Assembly: GCA_025917655.1 (NCBI GenBank)
Contig: CP084612.1
Span: forward strand, 1,550,001 to 1,614,000
From: Chlorella sorokiniana
Taxonomy: Eukaryota > Chlorophyta > Trebouxiophyceae > Chlorellales > Chlorellaceae
DNA: 64,000 nucleotides
Reading direction: 5' to 3'
In this document: piece by piece, positions 16,721 to 26,951 of the stretch
Layout: each line of letters begins with the position of its first letter
Position numbering within the stretch: the first letter of the stretch is position 1
Notes under the pieces: model-generated
Told to the model about the DNA's origin: nothing
The model's input: only the letters and a program-made list of their open reading frames with translations
Database searches by the model: none
Translations under genes and position numbers: made by a program

Positions 16721-17482
16721 TCACCGGGGCTTGGCAGCCATGTACAGCGCGGTGCCTCCAAGGCCCACCAAGCACAGGATGTAACAGCGGTCGCTGCCCG
16801 ACTGCCGCAGAAACTTATCGACCTTGCTGTCACCACGACTGCCCCAGCTCTTTGATGCTTGTTTGCAGCTCTTTGACGCTCATTAGCAAGCCTTCCAATT
16901 GGGGGTCCAAGCTCTTGATCTCGGCGCACAGGCTGGTCCGCACAGCTTCGCTTGTGGTATCGATTTTGGTCCCCAGGCTGCCTTCAGCAGCATTGATGCT
17001 GCACCCAAGCTCGGTCAGCTTCATCGATAGCTGAATGGTGCCAAGCACTGCACCCACAATGAGCGGCGCCACCATGGCATCGCCCAGTTCACGCAAAAAG
17101 ACCTGCACACAACAGCAGTACTAGTGGGTGCAGGCATTCGAGGCAGGCCGGTTGAATGTGCGCAGACAAGAACAGGGACTTGAAGCATAGATACAAGCCA
17201 ATGGATCATGCTAGGCAAATACAACACATGGAAACAAAACTTGCCTGCGCTGGGCGGTCACCATCGCCGCCGCCACCGTTACCGCCGCCGGCCACCGCTG
17301 TAGCCTCGTCCACCGTCGCCGCCGCCTCGCTGGCTGCCGCCCTCCAACTGGGAGGAAGACAGAGCAGCTGTCCGGGGAGCGTACCGCGCCCGCCCCTGAG
17401 CCTTCACGCACGAAGTCACTGGCGCGCGCCTGCGGCTCGCTGACAGGGGTGAGATCGGCGCTGCACGGCACGTGATATGCAT
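16721..17482 (-). pseudogene. Array copy B: diverged coiled-coil membrane protein gene
   Basis: Exon 1 is 17245-17482, beginning MHITCRAAPISPLSASRRR, and exon 2 starts at 17102 with VFLRELGDAMVAPLIVGAVL. The coiled-coil region differs from the other copies (GSLGTKIDTTSEAVRT, MSVKELQTSIKELG). The C-terminus CYILCLVGLGGTALYMAAKP is nearly identical to copy A. Two things break it as written: exon 1 is 238 nt, so the Gly-rich frame does not join the start frame, and a one-base difference near 16845 puts a TGA before the last membrane segment. Either could be a sequence error, but together they suggest a decayed or poorly assembled copy. Confidence 0.6.
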
Positions 17483-18291
17483 GATGAAGACGCGGACAAT
17501 CTAGGAGGCGTGACGGAGGTGCATGAGGGCAGGGCGAGGACAGGCTCACAGCGTGCCCAGCACGCTGCATGGGGGTGCAGGGCACCCGAGTGTTCCCTTT
17601 CGGGAGAGATGGCGTGCATCAACTCTTTGATTGTGGCATGTCCATCCATTAGGCTTCACTGCTGAGACACAGGGGTCAGTGGCCAGGGCGCAAAGTAGCT
17701 TTGCGCTGCCTGCTGCGTTGGGGCAGGACAGCGTGAGCGCTGCGGCGCCTGCAGCATCCGCAACTGTGTGCTGAGGCCTACTTGGGAGGCTTCCTGACGG
17801 GCCAGGTGTTTCCCCCATTGATGTAAGCGGCGCGCTCTGCAATGCACAGCAGACAGAATCGCAGACTCTGTTGCGCAGCCGCATGCACGGAGGCGCCGCT
17901 GCAGTTGTGCTCAGATCTCATATGTCCGGTCCTGGTGAAGCGGTTGCCTGCACGATTCCCTCTGTGGAGTCTCTGCTGCACAATCTGCCGCCTCTCGCTG
18001 CTGGTGCGCAAGCATGCGGGCATACACAAGCTGGGCCAGGGAGGAGAGCAGTGAAGTGCTGAGGACAATTACTGAGCAGCAGGAATGGCAGGAGCAGCAG
18101 CAGGAATGGCAGCAGCAGCACCAGAAAAGGTCGTTAACTTTGCTGGTACCCCAAGAGCGCCGGCCCCATTTCCTCAGAGCGTTCTGTGATCAGACCAGGT
18201 ACGTCGTGATGCACCCGCTGACGGTCCAGTCTGCGCATCTCCGTTTTTGTGTCTACCCCTCCTGCGCCTGCCAAGCTGTACAGTTACACGC

Positions 18292-18980
18292 TCACCACGG
18301 CTTGGCAGCCATGTACACCACGGTGCCTCCAAGGCCCACCAAGCACAGGTTGTACCAGCGGTCATTAGCCCTTTGCGTTAGAATTGACGCAAGAATCTCG
18401 TCGAGCGTGCTGTTGAGCCGGGTGCCGAGCAAATCCATCTTGGCATCCAGGCTCCCAATCTTAGTATCCAAGTCTGCAAAGCTCTTCTGCATTGTTGCAG
18501 CGCTGCATTCAAGCTTGTCCAGCTTGCACCAGCACGAGATGGTGCCGCCCACCACCGCAGCCACCCCCACCACAAGGAACGCTGCCTCCACGGGAGCTTG
18601 CAGTTCCCGCAGGAAGCCCTGCACAACATGGCAGTGGGTGCAGCCCGCTCGAGCACACCCAGCAATCACCCAGAGCCAACAGGTCAAGGTAGGCCACTCG
18701 CTTGTGCGCTCAACAAGCATCTGGAACCGAAACTTGCCTGCGCTGGGCGGTCACCATCGCCGCCGCCACCGTTACCGCCGCCGCCGCCACCGCTGTCACC
18801 TCGTCCACCGTCGCCGCCGCCTCGCTGGCTGCCGCCCTCCAACTGGGAGGCAGACATGGCTGTAGCTGTCGGAGGGGCGTAGCGCGGCCGCCCCTGAGCC
18901 GTCACGCACGAAGCAACCGCGGCGCGCCTGCGGCTCGCTGATAGGGGTGAGATCGGCGCTGCACGGCACGTGATATGCAT
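18292..18980 (-). CDS. Array copy C: intact small coiled-coil, two-membrane-span protein (unknown family)
   Basis: The only copy that reads through without a break: 189 residues from exon 1 (18738-18980) and exon 2 (18292-18618), joined in phase 0 over a GC-AG intron. Residues 1-45 are Arg-, Ala- and Ser-rich with almost no acid (MHITCRAAPISPLSASRRR), like an organelle transit peptide. About 50-80 is a Gly/Asn-rich spacer ending DGDRPAQ. Exon 2 opens with GFLRELQAPVEAAFLVVGVA, a membrane helix. The coiled coil follows (KSFADLDTKIGSLDAKMDLL, then LNSTLDEILASILTQRANDR), then the second helix WYNLCLVGLGGTVVYMAAKP and the stop. I do not recognise a family. The layout recalls organelle membrane proteins with a coiled coil between two helices, but no motif ties it to one; function is unknown. 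Confidence 0.7.
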
Positions 18981-19590
18981 GATGAAGATGCGGACAAACT
19001 AGGAGGCGTGACGGAGGTGCATGAGGGCAGGGCGAGGACAGGCTCACAGCATGCCCAGCACGCTGCATGGGGGTGCAGGGCACCCGAGTGTTCCCTTTCG
19101 GGAGAGATGGCGTGCATCAACTCTTTGATTGTGGCGCTCCATCCATCAGACTTGAATGTTGACACAGGGGTCAGCGGCGAGGGCGCAAGAGGTTTGCATG
19201 GCCTGCTGCGTCGGGGCAGGACCGCGTGAGCACTGCGGCGCCTGCAGCATCCGCAACCGTGTGCTGAGGCCTACTTTGAAAGGCTACCTGAGGGGCCAGG
19301 TGGTTCCATCATCAATAGAAACGACGCGATCTGCGAGGCACAGCAGGTGCAATCGCGGGAGCTGTCAAGCAGCTGCATACACGGAGGCGCCGCTGCACTT
19401 GTGCTCATTGCAGCACAGCAGCAGGAAAAAGTGACTGAATTCATGTTCCCCCAGAGTACCAGTCCCAATTTCCAAAGCGGTGTATGCTCAACCACGGACG
19501 TAATGTTGACCCTGCCTGTCCAGTCAGCACATCTCCTTTCATGTGTCTATCCCCTCCTGCGCCAGCCAACCCCTCCGTAGAATTACACGC

Positions 19591-20259
19591 TCACCGCGGC
19601 TTGGCAGCCATGTACAGCGCGGTGCCCCCAGGGCCAATGCGCACATTGTATACCAGCGGTCGCGGGTTGCCTGCTGCAGGAATTGATCGAGTCGCTTGTC
19701 CACACAACTGCTGAGGGCGTCCACGCTTGTCTGCACCTGGTCCACCTTCATTTCCAGCTTGTCCAGCTTGAGATAAGACAAGGAAGACATGGTGGTGGGC
19801 CCCATCAACGCGGCCGCCCCCGCCACTACGAGCGGGGCCACCATGTCATCGCCCTGTTCACGCACAAAGCCCTGCACACACCGGCAGTGGGTGCAGGCAT
19901 TCAAGGCAGACCGCTCAGGTGGGTGCAGCAAGGACAGGAAAACCAAACTATAGGCAGGCCATTACAGCGCGCTAGGCAAGCACATGGAACCGAAACTTGC
20001 CTGCGCTGGGCGGTCGCTCCCGCCACCACCGCCGCCACCGTTACCGCCACCGCCGCCACCGTTACCGCCACCGCCGCCACCGTTACCGCCACCGCCGCTG
20101 TAGCCTCGCCGGCTGCCGCCCTCCGCCTGGGACGCAGCCAGGGCAGCTGTTCGGGGCGTACCGCGCCCGCCCCTGCGCCACCACGCACGAAGCAACCGCG
20201 GCGCGCCTGCGGCTCGCTGACAGGGGTGAGATCGGCGCTGCACGGCACGTGATATGCAT
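19591..20259 (-). CDS. Array copy D: coiled-coil membrane protein, frame disturbed
   Basis: Exon 1 is about 20001-20259 and exon 2 19591-19871. The Gly-rich spacer is the longest of the family, built from repeats of GGGGNG-type coded by an 18-21 bp CCGTTACCGCCACCGCCG-like unit. Exon 2 starts GFVREQGDDMVAPLVVAGAA and has its own coiled coil (KLDKLEMKVDQVQTSVDALS, then DKRLDQFLQQATRDRWYTM). The last helix loses frame at about 19629, where five G are present on the minus strand and six would restore the family ending GGTALYMAAKP. Exon 1 also joins only in a frame that does not begin with the shared MHITC start. This could be an active gene with under-called bases or a decaying one. Confidence 0.5.
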
Positions 20260-20955
20260 GATAAAGATGCGGACAAACTAGGAGGCGTGACAGAGGTGCA
20301 TGAGGGCAGCGCAGGAGAGGCTCACAGCATGCCCAGCACGCTGCATGGGGGTGCACCTGAGTGTTCCCTTTCGAGAGAGATGGCGTGCTCAACTCTGTGG
20401 CTTTCGACATATTCATCCATCAGACTTGTGAGACATAGGGGTCAGTGGCCAGGGCGCAAAGTAGTTTTCGCTGCCTGCTGCGCTGGGGCAGGACAGCGTG
20501 AGCGCTGCGGTGCCTGCGGCATCTGCAACCGTGTGCTTAAGGTCTGCTTGAAGGGCTGCATGAGGGGCCAGGTGTTTCATCATCTACGGAACGGCGCGCT
20601 CTGCGAGGACAGCAGATGAAATCGCAGAGGCTGTCGCGCAGCCGCATTTACGGAGGCGCCACTGCACTTGTGCTCAACTCTCATGTGTCCGGTCCTGGCT
20701 TGAAGCGGTTGCCTGCACAATTTCCTCAGTAGGGTCTCAGCTGCACAGTACCGCTGAACAGCAGGAATGGCAGCAGTAGCACCAGAAAAGGTCGTTAACT
20801 TTGCTGGTACCCCCAAGAGAGCGCCGGCCCCATTTCCCCAGAGCGGTCTGTGATCAGACCAGGGACGTCGTGATGCACCCGCTGACGGTCCAGTCTGCGC
20901 ATCTCCTCTTCTGTGTATATCCCTCCCATGCCTGCCAAACTGCTCAGTTACAAGC

Positions 20956-21700
20956 TCACCGCGGCTTGGCAGCCATGTACACCACGGTGCCTCCAAGGCC
21001 CACCAAGCACAGGTTGTACCAGCGGTCGCTGCCCGACTGCCGCAAAAACTGATCGACCTTGCTGTGAACAAGACTGCCAAACTCTTCCATCTCGGTGGCC
21101 AGGCTCTCAACCTTGGCATCCAAGTCTGCGATGCTCTTCGCAACCTTGGTATCCAAGTCTGCGATGCTCTTCGCAACCTTGGTGTCCAAGTCTGCAATGC
21201 TCTTCTGCATTGCTTCAGTGTGTGATTCAAGCTTGTCCAGCTTGCACCAGCACGAGATGGCGCCGCCCACCACCGCAGCCACCCCCACCACAAGGAACGC
21301 TGCCACCACGGGAGCTTGCAGTTCCCGCAGGAAGCCCTGCACAACATGGCAGTGGGTGCAGCTCGAGGCAGACCGCTCAGCATGCCAAGCAATCACGAAG
21401 TCAGAACTCAGGGTAGGCCACTCCAATGTGCGTCCAACAAGCAACCGGAACCGAAACTTGCCTGCGCTGGGCGGTCACCATCGCCGCCGCCACCGTTACC
21501 GCCGCCGCCGCCACCGCTGTAGCCTCGTCCACCGTCGCCGCCGCCTCGCCGGCTGCCGCCCTCTGCCTGGGAGGCAGCCAGAGCAGCTGTTCGGGGGCGT
21601 ACCGCGCCCTCCCCTGGGCCACCACGCACAAAGCAATCGCGGCGCGCCTGCGGCTCGCTGACAGGGGTGAGATCGGTGCTGCACGGCACGTGATATGCAT
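20956..21700 (-). CDS. Array copy E: coiled-coil membrane protein with 11-residue repeats
   Basis: Exon 1 is 21462-21700 and starts MHITCRAAPISPLSASRRR; exon 2 is 20956-21336. Exon 2 is fully open: GFLRELQAPVVAAFLVVGVA, the linker CWCKLDKLE, three KSIADLDTKVA repeats, ESLATEMEEFGSLVHSKVDQ, and the final helix WYNLCLVGLGGTVVYMAAKP. The repeats are 33 bp and 11 residues, a hendecad coiled-coil period. Exon 1 is 239 nt, one base short of joining in frame; the shortfall falls in a run of C near 21595, where copy B has the expected reading (YAPRTAAL). I take this as a probably functional copy with a likely sequence error. Product about 206 residues. Confidence 0.6.
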
Positions 21701-21790
21701 GATGAAGATGTGGACAAACTAGGAGGCGTGACAGAGGTGCATGAGGGTGGGGAAAGGAGAGAGGCACAGCGCACAGCGCAGAAGCCCACA

Positions 21791-22200
21791 TCACAGCGCA
21801 GTGTAGCTAAGGCAATAGCCCCTTGCGTGAAGCTTGGTACCGGGACTGCGCACCCTGAGGTGTGGGCATGGTTCAACTGCATCAACATACAGAATACTGA
21901 TCACAACAAGCCACATTGGCATCGGCAGCTGCAGCAGCACTGCGAACGCATGTGCGCACCCTCTGCATTTCAGTCTCTCTCTCTTCATGGCATGCCTGCT
22001 TTTGGTTCCTCGACTCGCTGCCAGCCTTTGTGCAAACTGCTGTCTGAGCACCCTGTCTTCGAACACAGCGTGTGCGGCCTTTGTATGACGGTCCAATTAC
22101 AGTTTCCATCGCCCAGCTGTGTGTCGCAGCAAAGCAACGGGTGTATCGGCATCACAGGAAGCCCCCGAGCCCAGGCCGCTCATGATGCCCATGGGCAGCC
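21791..22200. other. Intergenic, right flank of the array
   Basis: This is unique sequence between the array and the CSN6 stop. Short open frames exist on both strands, but none has splice-site context or family features. It probably holds the CSN6 3' UTR and the promoter of array copy E. Confidence 0.45.
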
Positions 22201-24886
22201 CTATGGTGCTGCCCATCCCCCGCCGCCGCCCTTGCGCCCACCGCCCTTGAGGCTCGTGCGGTCAAACGCCAGGTTGCACTGCGGCACGCGGGAGGCAGCA
22301 GCTAGGGGCTGGCAAAGCATTTCTTGCATCGCAGCAGCATCATCTGGTGCTTGATGGTGCTGGCCCACCCCGCCACGCTCGCAGTCCCGCCCCTTTGCGG
22401 CACTGCTGTGCGTCTCTCGGCTGGGACTCCTGACCCTGCCTGTCCGAAGACCCCCCTTCTCTCCCGTTCACGCCCCCTCCACCGCACCTTGTCCACCACG
22501 TCGTTGCAGGCGGCGGTGCCCCGGGTGAGCGCCGCCAGCAGGATGGCAAGCAGCGTGTCGTTGTGCTCCTGCGGGGGAGGGGGCGGCAGGATGAATGCGT
22601 GACAGGAAACTAAAACGGAACAGTTGGGTCTCGCCAGCCAGCAGCAACCTGCATCCACCCAGCGGGCGTCAGCCGACGCCACACGCTGCACCCGAGCAGC
22701 CGGTCGCGCGTCCAGCGGTTTCCTATAGGCTGTTGCGCTGCCAGGCTGCCGGGCAGCCCGTCCCCACCGTGGTGTAGTCCGCCCGAACTCGAGGGAGTCC
22801 ACCGCGGGCAGGCGCCGCGTGAGGCCCGCCGCCTGCCGCACCACCTCATGGTCAAAGGGCAGCTCCCCTGCAGACAGCGGCCGGGCGGTTGAGGCAGCTG
22901 GCTGGGTGGCGCGGCCACGAGAGAGGCGCGAGAGGCGCAGCAGCGAGCCGCCTGGCAGCAGCACACGGGGCGGGTGGTGCGCAGCTGGCGCGAGGCGCGG
23001 CCCCAGCTGTCCAGCCGCCCGGCAGCAGCGCACCCGACTGCATGCGCAGCAGCAGCTGGTGCAGCAGCGCGATGCGGCTGACCAGCATCTTGATGGCGCC
23101 ATGCATGGAGCCCAGGTGGGCGCTGACTGCGCGAGGAGAAGGGGTGGGGGCAGAGGGCGGGGGCATGGTGGTGGGCCGGCGGGGCATAGCCCATGGCCAA
23201 TCGGCCGTAGGATGCGTCAAGCAGGAGGGAGCCAGGGCAGCGCAGCAGGGCAACGGAATGACTACAGCTCAAGGCCACATGCAGAGTGCGTGTGCGGGCA
23301 TGCTGGCACCACAAACGTCGCCACCCGTGCGCGCACATGCGCGAGCTGCACTTACGCTGGGTGGCGCCCGTGGCGGCGCCGCCGGTGGGCAGGATCTTGG
23401 CCACCTGGTCCACTCCAATGCGCTCCGCCTCGCTGGTCTGCGGCAGCGCAGCCAAATAAAAAAGAGAATGAACAAAAGTAAACATACACAGACCAGGATT
23501 GATTGGATGGACCAGTACATGGCTGGGATGGGTGTCACTAAAGCAGAGGAACGACATGTAGTTCAGGACGACCAAAGGTGAAAAAGGCGCACAAGCGGTG
23601 AACGCAGATTGACGCGGCCACCGGAGCAGAGGCCGTGCAGGCCAGCAGAACAGCGGCGCGTGGCGGCCGCCCAGCCGGGTGCCAGGCAGAGTGGCGGCCT
23701 GGGCCCCTGGGTTGCGGCGGGTGTGGGCCCACCTCCAGCGTGTACTTGGCTGCCACAAAGGTGAACGAGGGCACGCCGTCCACAACATGCAGCTCTGCAG
23801 TCAGCGCCAAAGGAGGGGCATTGGAGAGATCGGAGCGGCCACGCCAGGACGCGCGGCACCCCGCCCCAGCATCAAGGACGAGGCTGCGCCTCACTGCTCA
23901 TCCCGGTCCTCATCCCAACCCTGCCCTGCGCACATCGCCTGGCCCCAGCGACACGCCACGACCAGCAATACAAAACATCGACGAGAGCAGGAGGAACCAA
24001 GCGGCAGCTGCGCTCACCGCTTTCATACAGGTAGACCGGCAGGTCTTTCTGCGCCGCGTCCCGCTGCGGGTCGAGGCGCAGGAAGACGGGCGACTCGTTC
24101 ACCTCCATGAGCTGGCGGGCGGGAAGAAAGAACGCATGCTCAGCGCAGGAGGGGGCCACCTCGTGCCACCGGGCGTGCAGGGCAGTGAATGGCCAGGGGG
24201 TGGTTGCGCTGCGAATGCTGGAGGGCTGGGGACCTGGCGGCAGCAGTGCTCGCAGGGCAGCGAGGGGCTGCAGGACAGCCAGCTCACGCCGTGCAGCACA
24301 GGCTGGCAGCCTGCACCCACCTTGCGCTGGATGTTCATGTGGTTGTCTGTGATCTCTGCGCCGGTGGCATACCAGCCCACCACGTCCTGCTGCGGAAATG
24401 TCTGCTTGTCTGCAAAGGGAGTGGAGAAGGGCACCTGAAAAGTGAGCGTGGCGTTCACGCTTGGCCCCGCTGCTGCGGTCACAGGCCACAATGTGCGGCT
24501 GCCCCCTGCCGCTCACACTGCTCCATCTTCTTGAGCAGAAAGGCATGGTCGATTTCTGTCGCCGAGCCCTCCTGGTAGCGCATCTCAAACGAGTTGGAGA
24601 TGTCGACAGTGCGGCCCGCCTGACTGCCCAGCAGGCACCCCAGCACAGGCACCTCCTCGCCGGGCCTAGTGTCAGAGTTTGCCCGTGTGCGAGTGTGGTG
24701 ATCAGATATGTTGATCAATACAAGCTGCAGGGCGCAGAGAAAGGCGCAAGGCTGATCAGGATGAAGAACTACGGCAGGAAGCTTGAATTCTGCGAAGCAG
24801 TCACTGCTCGTTGTCTTTACCGGGTGTAACTGGAATTGAAGACCGCTGGAGGCGGCCCTGTGCTCGGTATGCTGGTCTACATCCAT
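22201..24886 (-). CDS. CSN6: COP9 signalosome subunit 6 (MPN-minus protein)
   Basis: Subunit of the nuclear COP9 signalosome, which removes Nedd8 from cullin ligases; CSN6 is the catalytically dead MPN partner of CSN5. The N-terminus reads KLPAVVLHP, then LVLINISDHHTRTRAN, GCLLGSQAGRTVDISNSFE and IDHAFLLKKMEQYKQTFPQQ (over an intron). Next are DVVGWYATGAEITDNHMNIQ, NESPVFLRLDPQRDAAQKDL, ELHVVDGVPSFTFVAAKYTL, SEAERIGVDQVAKILPTGG, SMHGAIKMLVSRIALLHQLL and NDTLLAILLAALTRGTAACN. The last exon (22201-22359) reads NLAFDRTSLKGGGRKGGGGG and ends WAAP. No JAMM zinc ligands are present, as expected. Between LHP and LVL there is an in-frame insert of 11 residues (DQPCAFLCALQ). The start at 24886 is the first Met of the open frame and is uncertain. 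Confidence 0.88.
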
Positions 24887-25068
24887 GCCGAGCGATCGAG
24901 GCCACGATCAGGTTGGAAAGCGCAGTTGTCGATCTCGGCGAATTGCAGACACATCAAGTGGGCAGGAGGGACGACATACACCCCTGGCCTGCGTGGAGGA
25001 CAGGTCATCAGCCACCTGCATGTTCTCTGTCAACGAATGACCTGAAAACAAGCGCATTGTAACATCAC
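24887..25068. promoter_or_regulatory. Divergent promoter region between CSN6 and the lumen-type protein gene
   Basis: A 182-bp gap separates two genes transcribed away from each other, so both promoters must lie here or in the leaders. No clear core element is visible. Confidence 0.45.
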
Positions 25069-26682
25069 ATGCCTCTAATTTCGGTTGAAGCAGCCATCGA
25101 GAGGTTCCCTCCTTGCTTGAGCCGGATAGGAATGCAGTCCAGAACGGCGGCCACTGCAGGCGCCCCTGCGATGTGCAAATGGCATCGCCATATCCCACAA
25201 TGGGTCCATCAGGTGAGCGATGCGTGGCAAGCGAGTCATGCCCATCCAGTCCGCAGCGGCCGCACGGCTGCAGCGCGGGTCTGAGTGAAGGTTTGTCTCT
25301 GCTTTGTGCCCTGCAGGATTATGCAATCGCAGCATCCGCAGCTAAGACTGATCACCAGCCTGAGAATGAGCGCGTCCTGCCAGCAGCTGAACAGCTGCAC
25401 CTGCCACGGAGAGCTGCGCTGGCGACTGCAGCGGCGGCGGCCATGGCGCCCTGGGTGCTTGCCAGTGCAGCGCACGCGGTAAGCTTCAGTCCGCTCGCTG
25501 CTGTCATGCACAGCTATTGATGTTGGCAGCTGTGCAAGATACCTCAGCACTGCTCTGGGCTGGTCGCAACCTTCTCCCATGCACGGTTCCTCACGCCCGC
25601 GGCCACCCGCCCGTCGCCCCGCCAACGCCCCCTTCAGGACAACGACGCCATCAAGGCGGGGCTCAGCCGGTACGTGAAGAAGAAGAAGCTGGAGCGCATC
25701 GACACCTACATCGCGCCGCTGCTGGAGGCGAAGGGGCAGCTCGTGCGCGTGGGGCGCGTCATGCGTGAGGCGCCGCCAACGCAATCGTGCACTCCTGCTG
25801 TGCTTGATGCCCCGCGCTGCTTGCGCTGCCCTGCATCCTGCACTTGCAAGCCTTTAAGGACAGGCTTGCCTGATGTATGCGAGCGACCGTGACTGCCTGA
25901 CCTGCTTTGCTTCTGCCCTGCTGCCCTTCTGCACCACACACGCCCCCTCCCACCCTGCCCCCACTCCCACACTCCCTGCTCCCGGGCAGTGCAAGACCCA
26001 GCCGGCGCGGCAGCTGCTGCGGTCGGGCGTGTTTGCGGGGCTGCGCGACAACGTGCGCGCTGTGGGGAGTATGCATCGGAGCGCGCCAGGGACGAGTCGG
26101 GCGGGACCTCGTGCGCGGCTTCTTTACCGAGCTGGAGGGCTTCGACGCGGCGCTGCGCCAGGTGCGTCGCCCGGAAGCCGTACACAGTTTTTAGCAAGCT
26201 TGGTGCGTGCTCTGGAGCCGTAGCAGCTTTGCTGGCTGCGCAGGAGCATGGAACACGCCGCCATTCGGGTGGAGGCAGTTTGTTGCGAAGGGTGCGTGGT
26301 GCGGCTGGCGGCCGCCACGACAACTGCGTCCCACACCCTGCGCAGGCCCAGCGCACCGGCGAGGGCCTGGATGACGCCCGGCAGCGGCTGGACGGCACAG
26401 TGGTAGCCCTGGACAGGCGCGGGCAGCTGCAGCAAGCGCGATTCGTGACCTTGCTGCCGCGGACGCCGCGCCTGTGCTGGCCGGGCTGGCCAAAGGGCGT
26501 GATTCTTGCAGCTATGAACCTGGTCACCCAACCCTCACATCACCTGCAGGCTGCTTGCCACGGTGCCGGAGGATGCGATGAGCCAGGCGCAGCAGGTGGT
26601 GGAGGCGGTGGAGGCCCTGGACAAGGAGGCGGCGGATGCGGAGGCGGCGGCGGCGGCCAGCGAGTTGAGCAAGCTTCTATAG
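25069..26682 (+). CDS. Predicted thylakoid-lumen helical protein
   Basis: Exons: 25069-25212, 25319-25478 (ending SAAHA), from 25638, from about 25990, from about 26345, and about 26550-26682. Before the mature part, HLPRRAALATAAAAAMAPWV followed by LASAAHA is a twin-arginine type lumen-transfer signal with an AxA cleavage site. The mature protein starts DNDAIKAGLSRYVKKKKLER and is all helix: IDTYIAPLLEAKGQLVRVG, ARQLLRSGVFAGLRDNVRA, RGFFTELEGFDAALRQ, AQRTGEGLDDARQRLDGTVV, EDAMSQAQQVVEAVEALDK and ASELSKLL. It resembles lumen proteins with a PsbQ-like helical build, but I cannot name the family. Two bases seem missing (near 26067 and 26100). The last intron appears to use a GC donor (GACAG then GCGCGG). 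The start could be Met 25069 or Met 25132. Confidence 0.68.
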
Positions 26683-26951
26683 GCATCATGCTCCACCCCC
26701 ATTGGTCCCTTGGGCATTTACTTGCAGTTTCCACGTTATCGAGTGCGCCAGTGCTCCCATTGTTGTGAGTTGAGCATGGAAGTGGCATGACGGTACCAGC
26801 GACCGGCTGGCGACATGGTGGCACGCTGGCCACATGCGTGCACGTGAGCACACCTTCAGGAATCTTGTCTCCTTGTGTGATGCGAAGATCGCTGCACTGC
26901 TTGCAATGCCGACTTTGAGACAGTGACGACGGGCAAGGGCCGCACCCTGCC

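Larger units (their letters stand above)
14594..21790. repeat. Tandem array of five diverged repeats, about 1.2-1.7 kb each
   Basis: Five units start near 14594, 16260, 17830, 19320 and 20590. Shared landmarks recur in order on the plus strand: GTCAAGCAGCTGCATACACGG-like sequence; a segment with CAGATCTCATGTGTC-like sequence; CTTGGCAGCCATGTACA at about 15038, 16734, 18300, 19602 and 20967; the GC-donor site CTTGCCTGCGCTGGGCGGTC; a CCGCCACCGTTACC-type minisatellite; and CACGGCACGTGATATGCAT at about 17464, 18960, 20244 and 21680 (diverged in the first unit). Read on the minus strand, each unit carries a copy of the same small gene with its flanks. Units are clearly paralogous but not identical, so this is an old duplication kept partly alike. 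Confidence 0.88.

Noticed and set aside
14633-21392. CRISPR-like or other regularly spaced repeat array
   Set aside because: The 33-bp units are directly adjacent and coding, without spacers, and the host is clearly eukaryotic.
14594-21790. The array as a transposon or retroelement
   Set aside because: I find no transposase, reverse transcriptase, terminal repeats or target-site duplications. Units contain an ordinary intron-bearing gene and its flanks, so segmental tandem duplication fits better.
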